NCBI GenBank assembly: GCA_964522505.1
Contig: CAZFWJ010000006.1
Span: 23,731 to 87,730 of the forward strand
Length of the DNA: 64,000 nt
From: GYS-P2D sp964522505
GTDB taxonomy: Bacteria > Bacteroidota > Bacteroidia > Chitinophagales > Saprospiraceae
Direction: 5' to 3'
The notes under the pieces were generated by a model. It saw only the letters and a program-made list of their open reading frames with translations. It did not search any database and was not told where the DNA came from. How positions within the stretch are numbered: position 1 is the stretch's first letter; each line of letters starts with the position of its first letter. Both the position numbers and the translations under genes were made by a program. This document shows, one piece after another, positions 1 through 8,365 of this stretch.

Positions 1-202
1 CATACTGAGCTAAGTCTTGGGCTCTAAGTCTCATTTCATCACTAATCAGAAATTCATTATGCATCGATGAGATTATCCAGCCAGATATTTTCTCGTGATT
101 GTCTTGGTCGTAAATGTGGAAATCAAGGTCATTCTGTGCCCTTGCACTACAAGCGACGCCTAACAGAATAATTATGGAGAGTAAAACCACTGATTTCTTC
201 AA
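1..202 (-). CDS. Secreted protein of unknown function, 3' part outside the window
   Basis: Reading leftward from a TTG at 202 gives an open frame to the window edge. It begins MKKSVVLLS, followed by a hydrophobic stretch and a likely signal-peptidase site near SARAQ, so the product is probably exported. The following residues (NDLDFHIYDQD, then SGWIISS) match no family I recognise. A second in-frame TTG lies at 211, and no ATG is available near the signal peptide. The rest of the gene is outside the window, so length and function cannot be judged. The 235 bases between this gene and the next small gene show no further feature. Confidence 0.5.
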   Translation of the reverse strand, partial: MKKSVVLLSIIILLGVACSARAQNDLDFHIYDQDNHEKISGWIISSMHNEFLISDEMRLRAQDLAQY

Positions 203-446
203 TACAATCAAATTAGACCGAAAGTTACTTGATTTGAATCATCGTGTCGGCGGTATCTGTCACTTGATAAATTGAATCGGCCTTATTTGTTGATAATAAG
301 CGCTGATATTCCACTACCCATAGAATTAAGATTAAGGCCGTGTGAGTAACCTGTTATAAGAATTAGCCAATAAAACTAAGCTCATCATTATTGAAAGAAA
401 GTTCATCCATTTCATAATCATAGGTTATAAGAGAAGTTAGGTCAAT

Positions 447-599
447 CTACTCATCAGGGTCCATACCCGCTTCTATCTTAGCCAATCGCTCTTCGTGCTC
501 TTGTCTAATTTTCTGAGACTTGATAATATATCCTCCGACAATAGCCACAATAGGGATGAGGAACACTAATACTTGAGGTTGTAATAATCTGTATAACAT
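447..599 (-). CDS. Small single-pass membrane protein, 50 aa
   Basis: A 50-residue frame starts with ATG at 599 and ends with TAG at 447. Residues 1-9 are MLYRLLQPQ, residues 10-26 form one hydrophobic helix (VLVFLIPIVAIVGGYII), and the tail is charged (KIRQEHEERLAKIEAGMDPDE). This layout of one N-terminal helix plus an amphipathic tail rich in E, K and R is common in small Bacteroidota membrane proteins; some resemble PspB-like or DUF proteins. The exact family is not certain. The composition argues for a real gene rather than a chance frame. No partner gene is evident. Confidence 0.6.
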   Translation of the reverse strand: MLYRLLQPQVLVFLIPIVAIVGGYIIKSQKIRQEHEERLAKIEAGMDPDE

Positions 600-700
600 A
601 TCTAAGATTTTAACTCAATATAGGATTGACTTGCAGTCATTTGTGCGATTGATCGACTATGTCAAGCATTTTTTCGATGAACTGAGTCTTATTGATCTCT

Positions 701-708
701 TACCTTCG
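701..708 (+). promoter_or_regulatory. Possible -7 promoter element for pnuC
   Basis: TACCTTCG lies 16 bases before the pnuC start and differs by one base from the Bacteroidota -7 consensus TAnnTTTG. No clear TTG is found at the usual 19-21 base spacing, so this is tentative. There is no TPP aptamer in front of pnuC. Confidence 0.3.
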
Positions 709-724
709 CCTGTAGAATTGTACA

Positions 725-1342
725 ATGGGAGAAATAGTAAATGATATTATCGGCTCACTTCAAGGATTCTCTGCCTTAGAGTTTGCAGGATTAGTATTTG
801 GGGTGATCAACGTATTACTCCTAATCAAGGAGGATATACGCAATTGGATTTTTGGCATTCTTTATATCCTGGTATCCTTCGTGATATTCTGGCAGAGCAG
901 ACTGTATGGAGATTTTATCTTACATATACTCTTTTTGGTCCTCAACGTATATGGTTGGTATAATTGGACTAAGCCTAAGGAAGCAGAGACACTGTTGGTA
1001 ACTACACAAACCTCACAGTTGCGCCTTGTTTGGATCTTTGTTACGGCTATAGGCGTCCTGTTTTTCGCGCAATTCTTATTGATACTGCCTGCTATCTTTC
1101 CAATTCTTGATCCTCCATCTTTGCCCTACTGGGATAGTACGACTACTATGATGAGCGTGACGGCTATGTGGTTGACTGCACGTAAGAAATTAGAGAGCTG
1201 GATGTATTGGTTTGGGGTAGATATATTGGCTACGGGTATATATTTTTATAAGGGACTCTATTTTTATTCGCTGCTCTATTTTATATATATCGCCTTTGCG
1301 ATCATGGGTTATAGAGCATGGCTCAAATCTTATAAATCTTGA
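725..1342 (+). CDS. pnuC: PnuC-family vitamin transporter (nicotinamide riboside or thiamine type)
   Basis: This 205-residue inner membrane protein has about seven hydrophobic segments and PnuC hallmarks: IRNWIFGILY near residue 38, QSRLYGDF near 57, and LNVYGWYNW near 73. PnuC proteins move unphosphorylated vitamin precursors by facilitated diffusion, and a cytoplasmic kinase traps them. The stop codon overlaps the start of a NadR-like kinase by four bases, which fits that scheme. Most members carry nicotinamide riboside, but a Bacteroidota branch (PnuT) carries thiamine. The TPP riboswitch and TonB receptor just downstream make thiamine a serious alternative. Specificity cannot be settled from sequence alone. 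Confidence 0.9.
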   Translation: MGEIVNDIIGSLQGFSALEFAGLVFGVINVLLLIKEDIRNWIFGILYILVSFVIFWQSRLYGDFILHILFLVLNVYGWYNWTKPKEAETLLVTTQTSQLRLVWIFVTAIGVLFFAQFLLILPAIFPILDPPSLPYWDSTTTMMSVTAMWLTARKKLESWMYWFGVDILATGIYFYKGLYFYSLLYFIYIAFAIMGYRAWLKSYKS

Positions 1343-1845
1343 AGGTCGTCATCACAGGTATAGAGTGCTCAGGCAAGTCTACTTTAGCAGAAGGTCTTGC
1401 TGCTCATTATGGAGTAGCCCACCTACCAGAGTATGCCAGAGCGTATCTCATGGAGCATGGGCCCGCTTATTCTGAAGGTGATCTATTAACTATTGCTCAA
1501 GGACAATTAAATCAAGAAAAACAGGCTAATTCTAATGGCATGGATCCAATCATATGCGATACCAGTCTGTTGGTGATAAAGATCTGGTCAGAGATTCGAT
1601 TTGGTCGATGTCATCAGTGGATCATTGATCGTATTGCCAGACAGGATTGGGATCTCTTTCTACTCTGTGATCATCATATACCTTTAGAGGCCGATCCGCT
1701 CAGAGACTACGACCTCGATAGAAATGAGTTTCATGAGCGATACCGTTCGGGCCTAAAAGAACTCGATATTCCTTATCACGAAGTCCGCGGCAATATCAAT
1801 GAGCGGATTAATACCGCTATCGAGACTCTTGCAACATATAAATGA
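1339..1845 (+). CDS. NadR-like P-loop kinase (ribosylnicotinamide kinase type)
   Basis: This 168-residue cytoplasmic protein resembles the C-terminal ribosylnicotinamide kinase domain of NadR, standing alone without the DNA-binding or adenylyltransferase domains. A P-loop GIECSGKST is at residues 7-15, a YARAYL segment near 32, CDTSLLVIKIW near 74 and a LRDYDLDR segment near 120. The start is TTG inside TTGA, overlapping the pnuC stop, which implies translational coupling. The expected role is phosphorylation of the vitamin imported by PnuC, giving NMN from nicotinamide riboside. If the neighbouring TPP-controlled receptor belongs to the same pathway, the substrate could be thiamine. Confidence 0.8.
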   Translation: MKVVITGIECSGKSTLAEGLAAHYGVAHLPEYARAYLMEHGPAYSEGDLLTIAQGQLNQEKQANSNGMDPIICDTSLLVIKIWSEIRFGRCHQWIIDRIARQDWDLFLLCDHHIPLEADPLRDYDLDRNEFHERYRSGLKELDIPYHEVRGNINERINTAIETLATYK

Positions 1846-1861
1846 TATTATATTTGTGTCG

Positions 1862-1977
1862 ACTTTATGATGGGGTGCCTTATTCATCCAGTTGATGAAT
1901 GTAATTACAGGCTGAGATTATACCCAATAAACTTGATCCAGGTAATGCTGGCGTAAGGAAATTAAGGATACGTACAC
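1862..1977 (+). promoter_or_regulatory. TPP riboswitch (THI element)
   Basis: The core of the TPP aptamer is visible in order: GGGGTGCC at 1872-1879, a P3 hairpin ATTCATC/GATGAAT at 1882-1900, CTGAGA at 1912-1917, ACCC at 1922-1925, TGATCC at 1934-1939, and AATGCTGGCGTA at 1944-1955 followed by AGGAA. After the aptamer, CACTTA and TAAGTG can form a small hairpin near 1974-1991. No T-tract follows, so control of translation or a distant switch is more likely than a classical terminator. It leads the TonB receptor that begins at 2034. Binding of thiamine pyrophosphate would be expected to lower its expression. Confidence 0.93.
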
Positions 1978-2033
1978 TTATAGGTGTAAGTGATCTCATA
2001 CCATCATATTTTATCAAACTAAAAAAATGAGTT

Positions 2034-4052
2034 ATGAGAATTCTATCCCTTATGTTCACACTTTTTGTCGTTTCTGTATCTGCACAAGAGTTTATCTCCA
2101 GTGTTGACAGTGTCGATATCGAGAACGTAATTATTTCGGTATCTCGAGTGGCTGACAATGCTCCGGTAACTTACACCAATGTTGATCAAGCTCAGATAAA
2201 TGAGATATACATAGGGCAAGATCCCGCTGTGCTAATCGAGCGGTTGGTGCCTTCTATAGTGTCTTACTCTGATGGTGGAACCGACATTGGTAATTACTCG
2301 CAGTTCAGACTAAGAGGGATAGATCAGGATCGCCTGAATATCAGCTTGAATGGTGTGCCGCTCAATGACATGGTTGATCATGGTACGTTCTTCTCTAATT
2401 TTTCTGACTTTGGCAATAGTGTTGAGAGTATCCAGGTGATCAGAGGCGTTGGCGCCAATAGTGTCGGTGCTGCTTCATATGGGGGTTCTGTTAATTTCGA
2501 ATCTCCCAATCTCTTTAAGGATGAATCTAATTATGGTGTACAGCTTACAGCAGGAAGCTTTGGTACGTTACGTGCCAGTGCAGAGGCGCAATCTGGACTT
2601 ATCGATGATAAGTTTGGAGTTTATGCGCGGATGACGCGCACAGAGACTGGAGGATTCAAAGACAACTCTGGCTCAGACTCCTACTCGTTCTTTTTCTCAG
2701 GTGGGATCAAGGGTGATAATGATGTATTAAAACTGACGGCTTTTTCAGGACGCACCCAAAATGGTCAATCATATCTACATGTACCTCTATCGATAATCAA
2801 CGAGAATCCGCGTACTAATTTCAATGACCTTAACGATGTCGATGATTTCGAGCAGAGCATGGTACAGCTGCAATATGCTAAGTCTTTACCGGGATTCCAA
2901 TACTCTGCTACGGCATATTTTCATGGAGCAGGCGGAGAGTTCCCGTTTAGTTTTGGTGGAGAGCAGTTTATGTTTGGACTTGAGAATGATCAATACGGCC
3001 TTCAGCTAAATGGGACGAAACAATTGGGTGAAGGAGCATTATCGTTTGGCGCTAATGGATACACCTTTAATAGAGTGAATTTCGATTTCATAACGCCATT
3101 AGAGAGAGAGCCATTCAATAGAGATTTTACTGATAAGAATGAAGTTAGCACTTATGCTAAGTATGACGGTAAGCTCAATAAATTCGGTTATTTCGGTAAT
3201 GCAGAGCTGCGCTTCATAGATACAGATATAGATGGTGATGAATCAGTTATTGGAGCCGATAATGACTTTTTTATAGAAGAGGATTACGCATTTTTTAATT
3301 TTTCATTAGGTGTTAGTCTTCAGTTGTCTCAGCGAGATCAATTTTATATCTCCTTTGGCGAGACTAGCAGAGAACCGACTAGGTCAGATCTCTTCAATGG
3401 AGTAACGGAGTCTGAGCGTGTTCATGACCTAGAATTGGGGTATCGTTTGCGAGGGAACAAGCTTTCATTTGAGGCCAATTTGTTTCATCTAAACTTTGAC
3501 AATGAGATCAGTCAGATTGGAGCGCTCGTAGATATGTCATATATGGAGATCAGACAGAATGTTCCAAATAGTATCAGACAAGGAATTGAGCTAGTAGGTT
3601 CTTATAACATATCCGATCAGGTCAAGTTAGGATTGAACCTGACTTATATGGATAGCAATATTGATGAGTACGTAGATCCTGGAACAGGTGAGAGCTTTAC
3701 CGATGTGGAGCATATCTTCGCTCCTCAGTTTCTGATTAATCCTTCTGTAGACATTGCAATATCTGATAGAATCAATCTTAATCTGAACGCTCGACACGTC
3801 AGTCAATCGTTTACCGAGTTATCTAATAATGATAGCTTTGTTCTACCTAGCTTTACAGTTTTTAACAGTCAATTGAATACACAGATTACAGACAACCTAT
3901 CATTAAGTTTGGTGCTTAATAATGTGTTTGATGTGCTCTATTTTACGGAAGGATCTCCGATAGATGTTGACTTCGATGGTACTGTCGACGACATAGGATT
4001 TCGTGTGCAGCCACCAAGAAATTTCTATGTTCTTGTGAAGTACCAATTTTAG
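2034..4052 (+). CDS. TonB-dependent outer membrane receptor, probable thiamine (or precursor) uptake
   Basis: This 672-residue protein starts with a signal peptide (MRILSLMFTLFVVSVSA, cleavage before QEF). It continues with a plug domain (about 45-155, with QFRLRGIDQDRL and LNGVPLNDM) and a long beta-barrel rich in alternating aromatic residues, ending in YVLVKYQF. A C-terminal phenylalanine is typical of BAM-assembled outer membrane proteins. There is no N-terminal carboxypeptidase-like domain and no SusD partner, so this is a classical small-ligand receptor rather than a SusC. The TPP riboswitch immediately upstream indicates that the ligand is thiamine, a phosphate ester of it, or a precursor. 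Confidence 0.92.
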   Translation: MRILSLMFTLFVVSVSAQEFISSVDSVDIENVIISVSRVADNAPVTYTNVDQAQINEIYIGQDPAVLIERLVPSIVSYSDGGTDIGNYSQFRLRGIDQDRLNISLNGVPLNDMVDHGTFFSNFSDFGNSVESIQVIRGVGANSVGAASYGGSVNFESPNLFKDESNYGVQLTAGSFGTLRASAEAQSGLIDDKFGVYARMTRTETGGFKDNSGSDSYSFFFSGGIKGDNDVLKLTAFSGRTQNGQSYLHVPLSIINENPRTNFNDLNDVDDFEQSMVQLQYAKSLPGFQYSATAYFHGAGGEFPFSFGGEQFMFGLENDQYGLQLNGTKQLGEGALSFGANGYTFNRVNFDFITPLEREPFNRDFTDKNEVSTYAKYDGKLNKFGYFGNAELRFIDTDIDGDESVIGADNDFFIEEDYAFFNFSLGVSLQLSQRDQFYISFGETSREPTRSDLFNGVTESERVHDLELGYRLRGNKLSFEANLFHLNFDNEISQIGALVDMSYMEIRQNVPNSIRQGIELVGSYNISDQVKLGLNLTYMDSNIDEYVDPGTGESFTDVEHIFAPQFLINPSVDIAISDRINLNLNARHVSQSFTELSNNDSFVLPSFTVFNSQLNTQITDNLSLSLVLNNVFDVLYFTEGSPIDVDFDGTVDDIGFRVQPPRNFYVLVKYQF

Positions 4053-4102
4053 CATGTTTATTATCTTAATAGGATCATTTACTATCTTAAATTATTACAG
4101 CA

Positions 4103-4459
4103 ATGCCTTCTAACTGGTACTTATTTTTTGCAACTGCATTGATCCCACTAGCAATTGGATTCTTTTGGTATGGAGCTATGGGATTCGGTAAGAAGTGGAT
4201 GCGCATCAACGGATTTACTGAAGAGAGCCTGGCTGGGGCTAATATGGGAGTCATCATGGGCTTGTCGTATGTTTTTGGCATAGTCCTGTCATTAGCCTTA
4301 TCTGGCGTTGTTATACATCAGACCGGCGTCTTTCAAGTGATGATGCCTGATGTCGGCGAGAGTGGTAGCGCCGCTCAAGCACAGTTCAATGACTTGATGA
4401 CCACTTATGGAGATAATTTTAGAGACTTTGGCCATGGGGCTCTCCATGGAGGGCATTAG
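4103..4459 (+). CDS. DUF1761-type membrane protein, C-terminus apparently lost
   Basis: The 118-residue product opens with the DUF1761 pattern: a helix, IGFFWYGAMGFGKKWM, GANMGVIMGLSYVF, then the conserved HGALHGG near the end. Family members as I know them continue about 35 residues past this motif with two more membrane segments. Here the frame stops at TAG right after GGH. The +1-shifted frame continues GG-(x)-LAMMLVFPLISEGL, which resembles the missing family segment, and itself stops about 24 residues later. The gene therefore looks frameshifted and decaying, or recently truncated. Function of the family is unknown. Confidence 0.65.
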   Translation: MPSNWYLFFATALIPLAIGFFWYGAMGFGKKWMRINGFTEESLAGANMGVIMGLSYVFGIVLSLALSGVVIHQTGVFQVMMPDVGESGSAAQAQFNDLMTTYGDNFRDFGHGALHGGH

Positions 4460-4601
4460 CAATGATGCTTGTATTTCCGCTGATATCGGAAGGATTGACA
4501 TTGGATAGTACCACATCACTTCTGAGTCCATAAAGTGATAGAGTAGATGTGTAGATAATCTGTTTTAGATTATCAAATCCTATACGTCTTCTTGCCTCCT
4601 C

Positions 4602-6251
4602 TTAATGAAAGATAAAGTATGTGCTAACTACTATAACGCATATTGCAATTCCGATTGAATAAACATATTTCCATGGAGTTGTATCGATCTCTGCAATATT
4701 AGGAAATTTAAATTCTTCTTTCAGAGGTTTCCAAGCACCCAAAGCCAACATGATAGTGACATTGAGAACGAATAATATCGCCATCACATGAAGAAAATGA
4801 GGATATGCACCAGCCTCGATCAAACTAAGTTGCCCTGCGTCAGTAATTCCGTTTATCTCGGCTTGCGTAAGTGCCTTGGCCACCATTATAGGCTTGATGA
4901 TAAATTGACTGATAGAGTATAAAATCACCCCTGAGAGCAAACCGATTTTGGCTGCAAAGGCTGGTACTCTCTTAGTAAAATAGCCAATCACGATCATCGA
5001 TAATATTGGGATGCTATAACAGCCGTTGGCCTCCTGTAGCCATGAGAACAATCCATCTGGCGCATTTGCAATAAATGGGGCTATGCTCATACCTGCTATC
5101 GCAAGACAGATGCCAAATACCTTGCCCGCTCTTACCGCTTGTTTTTCTGTAGCGTCCTTCTTGAAGTACTCTTTGTATAGGTCAAAACCAAATAATGTGG
5201 CCGAACTATTAAGTGCACTGTTAAACGAGGATAGTACTGCACCAAACAAGACTGCGGCAAAGAACCCTACTAATCCAATAGGCAATACGCTCTTAACGAG
5301 TATTGGATATGCGGTGTCAGGGGTAGTGATCTGATCGCCATAAAGATGAAATGCTATTATACCTGGTAGAACCACAATTAATGGTCCTAAGAATTTTATA
5401 AATGCCGCTATCAGCAATCCTTTCTGTCCTTCTTTTAGATTTTTAGCAGCAAACACCCTCTGGACGATTGCTTGATTGGTGCCCCAATAAAACATCTGGA
5501 CAAGCATCATTCCCGTGAAGATAGTTCCAAACGGAATTGAAGCATCGGCGGCTCCTCGTGCATTAAATTTCTCTGGATGTTCGACCCATAGAGTCCGCAC
5601 ACCTTCGATTATACTCCCATCTCCTACTAGAGATAGACCAAAAATAGGAATGAGTATTCCTCCTATCAGGAGACCTATTGCATTGACTAAGTCAGATACT
5701 GCAACTGCCTTTAATCCACCAAATATGGCATAGATCATTCCAATCAACCCAATGCTCCAGGTACAGATCCATAGAGTCGCAGTCTTAGAAACACCCAGCA
5801 ACTCAGGTAAATCAAAAATATTGCTAAATGCCAATGAACCAGAATACAGTATAGACGGCAACAAGACGATCATGTATCCTGATAGAAACAGCACAGTAAC
5901 GATACTCTTAGTAGCAGTATCAAACCGCTTTTCAATAAATTCTGGAATTGTCGTTAGCCCATCCTTAAGATATCTGGGCAGTAAATAAATGGCTGTAACA
6001 ATCATGGCAATTGCAGCCAAAGTCTCCCATGCCATAACTAATACGCCTTCTGTAAAAGCCTGTCCATTAAGGCCTACAATCTGCTCTGTTGACAGGTTAG
6101 TGAGGAGCAGAGAGCCGGCAATAGTATACGCGGTCAAACTTCTACCTCCTAAATAAAATCCGTCTGCTGTAGACTCATCTGTATCCCTTGTAGAGAAATA
6201 AGCAATTGCTGCCACTAAAACAGTAAATCCCAAAAACGTAGCAATACCCAT
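4602..6251 (-). CDS. Sodium:solute symporter, YidK-like (SSS family)
   Basis: This 549-residue inner membrane protein has about 14 predicted helices. It carries strong similarity to E. coli YidK-type symporters: GFYLGGRSL near residue 32, NLSTEQIVGLNGQAF near 52, TIPEFIEKRFD near 100, and FYWGTNQAIVQR near 256. The SSS family couples sodium entry to uptake of sugars, organic acids or other small molecules; which substrate applies here is unknown. It is a single gene, convergent with the small gene at 4103 and divergent from the ABC exporter. The 5' leader contains a 19-base motif also seen in front of the GPH symporter at 43463. Confidence 0.88.
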   Translation of the reverse strand: MGIATFLGFTVLVAAIAYFSTRDTDESTADGFYLGGRSLTAYTIAGSLLLTNLSTEQIVGLNGQAFTEGVLVMAWETLAAIAMIVTAIYLLPRYLKDGLTTIPEFIEKRFDTATKSIVTVLFLSGYMIVLLPSILYSGSLAFSNIFDLPELLGVSKTATLWICTWSIGLIGMIYAIFGGLKAVAVSDLVNAIGLLIGGILIPIFGLSLVGDGSIIEGVRTLWVEHPEKFNARGAADASIPFGTIFTGMMLVQMFYWGTNQAIVQRVFAAKNLKEGQKGLLIAAFIKFLGPLIVVLPGIIAFHLYGDQITTPDTAYPILVKSVLPIGLVGFFAAVLFGAVLSSFNSALNSSATLFGFDLYKEYFKKDATEKQAVRAGKVFGICLAIAGMSIAPFIANAPDGLFSWLQEANGCYSIPILSMIVIGYFTKRVPAFAAKIGLLSGVILYSISQFIIKPIMVAKALTQAEINGITDAGQLSLIEAGAYPHFLHVMAILFVLNVTIMLALGAWKPLKEEFKFPNIAEIDTTPWKYVYSIGIAICVIVVSTYFIFH

Positions 6252-6463
6252 AGTTATATTTTATTGATATGATGGGGTCATAACGACTATCCGACCAAAG
6301 TAATAAAAATCAAGTGGGTGGAAAGTAAGTCTTCAAAACAATAAATCATTTTTTGAAGTGTAACTTTTTCTCCTTTTAGTCTGTCCTTTTACTGAGTTCA
6401 TCTAATAATAGCGATAGAATTCGTTTGATATAAATTAATTCGTTGTCAGAACGAGACAGGTGC

Positions 6464-7138
6464 ATGATTAAACTAAAAAACCTCAACAAGTCCTATTCAA
6501 CTGATTTCAACAAGCTTCATGTCCTAAAGGGCATAGATCTTGTCATTGGAGAAGGACAATTGGTGTCCATTATGGGGTCTTCTGGGTCCGGTAAGTCAAC
6601 GCTGTTGAACATATTGGGTATCTTAGATGAATATGACAATGGTGAGTATTGGTTGAATGATCAACTCATCAACAAGGACCTGTCAGAATCCAAGGCAGCA
6701 TTCTTTAGGAATAAATTCATCGGCTTTGTATTTCAATCATTCAACCTTCTCCCTTTTAAAACCGCTAAAGAAAATGTTGCGCTACCGCTATATTATCAGA
6801 AAGTTTCTCGGGCTGAGCGTCAAGATCTGGCGTTGAAGTATCTCGAGAGAGTAGGACTTAAGGACTGGGCAGATCACTATCCCAATCAGATGTCTGGAGG
6901 TCAACAGCAACGGGTGGCTATTGCAAGAGCACTGATTAGCAAACCCAAAGTTATACTGGCCGATGAGCCTACTGGAGCGCTGGATTCGATTACCACTCAG
7001 GAGGTAATGCAGCTCTTTAGAGATTTCAATCAACAGGGCATGACCACTATAATAGTAACGCACGAAGATGAAATTGCCAATCAAACAGACCGAATTATTC
7101 GCATCAAAGATGGCCATATAGAAAATCACGGACTATGA
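6464..7138 (+). CDS. ABC exporter ATPase subunit (MacB/LolD type)
   Basis: This 224-residue cytoplasmic ATPase shows Walker A GSSGSGKST, a Q-loop in FVFQSFNLLP, the signature MSGGQQQRVAIARAL, Walker B VILADEPTGALD and the H-loop IIVTHE. The ATG at 6464 follows AGG at short distance and is preferred over an in-frame TTG at 6443. The TGA overlaps the ATG of the next gene. It probably energises both following permeases, forming a MacB-like mechanotransmission exporter that spans the inner membrane and works with the adaptor at 9646. Confidence 0.92.
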   Translation: MIKLKNLNKSYSTDFNKLHVLKGIDLVIGEGQLVSIMGSSGSGKSTLLNILGILDEYDNGEYWLNDQLINKDLSESKAAFFRNKFIGFVFQSFNLLPFKTAKENVALPLYYQKVSRAERQDLALKYLERVGLKDWADHYPNQMSGGQQQRVAIARALISKPKVILADEPTGALDSITTQEVMQLFRDFNQQGMTTIIVTHEDEIANQTDRIIRIKDGHIENHGL

Positions 7139-8364
7139 TCGATGTGGATAAGTGGCAGGAGATTTTAGAATCCATTAATCGTCATAGGCTCAGAACTTTG
7201 TTGACGGCCTTTGGAGTAGCTTGGGGCATATTTATGCTAGTCATGCTCTTAGGTATGGGCAATGGCCTCCAGAATGGGATTCAGCACCAATTTGAAGGTG
7301 ATGCGCTCAATAGCCTATGGATCAATACGGGCCGAACGAGCAAGTCTCATAATGGACTTGGTGAAGGTAGACTGATCAGGCTCAATAACGACGATTATAA
7401 ATACCTGATCAGCCAGTTTGATGAAATCAGCCAAATTAGTGGCAAGTACTTTCTCAGTTGGAGTTCTGTAGTTACTCATGGGCAAAAGTCACAAACGTAC
7501 TCTGTACAAGGAACCCACCCCGATGGTGCTCATATCGAGAGTTTGGAGCTGTTATCAGGGCGATACTTTCATAATGAAGATCTTAACAAGCTGCGTAAGG
7601 TAGCCGTGATCGGTAGAGATGTGAAGGATGAATTCTTTGGAGAGGAGATCGATCCAATTGGTCAAAGCATAGTGATCGATGGCAATTCGTATCAGGTCAT
7701 TGGCGTATTCTATGATAAAGAAGAAGGCAGAACAATGCAGCGAGTCTATGTGCCAATCTCGACGCTTCAGACGAACTACTCCAACTTCAGACGAATAGAT
7801 CAGATGATTATTGATCTTGGAGATTTGGGATATGAAGAAGTCATCGAAGTGGAAGAAGCTGTAAAGCGAACACTACAAGAACGTAAATTAATACATCCCG
7901 AAGATCGTCAAGCCATACGCATTTGGAATATGGCAGAGGAGTTTCAGGGCTTTAAGAGTCTCATGACAGCCATCAAAGGCATCATGTGGATAGTAGGTAT
8001 ATTCTCCATCATTGCAGGGGTGATAGGTGTGAGTAACATCATGCTCATCATTGTCAAGGATCGTACTAAAGAAATTGGCATCAGAAAGGCCCTCGGAGCA
8101 ACTCCGAGATCGATAGTCTCCATGATCTTCCAAGAGTCGATATTCATTACAGCAATAGCTGGATATGTCGGTTTAGTCTTGGGAATTGCTGCTTTAGCTG
8201 GGTTGAGTTTTTTAGAGACAGAGTTTTTCAGGAGGCCTGAGATTAATATTTGGATAGCCATCACGGCAACCTTGATCTTAATCATGGCAGGAGCCCTTGC
8301 CGGACTCTTACCTGCTATTCAGGCCAGCCGCATAAATCCTGTTCAAGCCATTAAATCTGATTAG
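7135..8364 (+). CDS. MacB/FtsX-type ABC permease, first copy
   Basis: The 409-residue protein has one N-terminal helix (about 20-42), a large periplasmic MacB core domain (about 50-260) and three C-terminal helices. It also has the FtsX signature SNIMLIIVKDRTKEIGIRKA around residue 303. It is translationally coupled to the ATPase by a four-base overlap and followed after one base by a paralogue. The two permeases share length, topology and the signature, so they likely arose by duplication and may assemble as a heterodimer on the single ATPase. The substrate could be a peptide, lipid or antimicrobial. Confidence 0.9.
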   Translation: MIDVDKWQEILESINRHRLRTLLTAFGVAWGIFMLVMLLGMGNGLQNGIQHQFEGDALNSLWINTGRTSKSHNGLGEGRLIRLNNDDYKYLISQFDEISQISGKYFLSWSSVVTHGQKSQTYSVQGTHPDGAHIESLELLSGRYFHNEDLNKLRKVAVIGRDVKDEFFGEEIDPIGQSIVIDGNSYQVIGVFYDKEEGRTMQRVYVPISTLQTNYSNFRRIDQMIIDLGDLGYEEVIEVEEAVKRTLQERKLIHPEDRQAIRIWNMAEEFQGFKSLMTAIKGIMWIVGIFSIIAGVIGVSNIMLIIVKDRTKEIGIRKALGATPRSIVSMIFQESIFITAIAGYVGLVLGIAALAGLSFLETEFFRRPEINIWIAITATLILIMAGALAGLLPAIQASRINPVQAIKSD

Positions 8365-8365
8365 C

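Noticed and set aside
1880..2158. Minus-strand open frame over the TPP aptamer and receptor start
   Set aside because: It is antisense to a well-supported riboswitch and gene and shows no family similarity.
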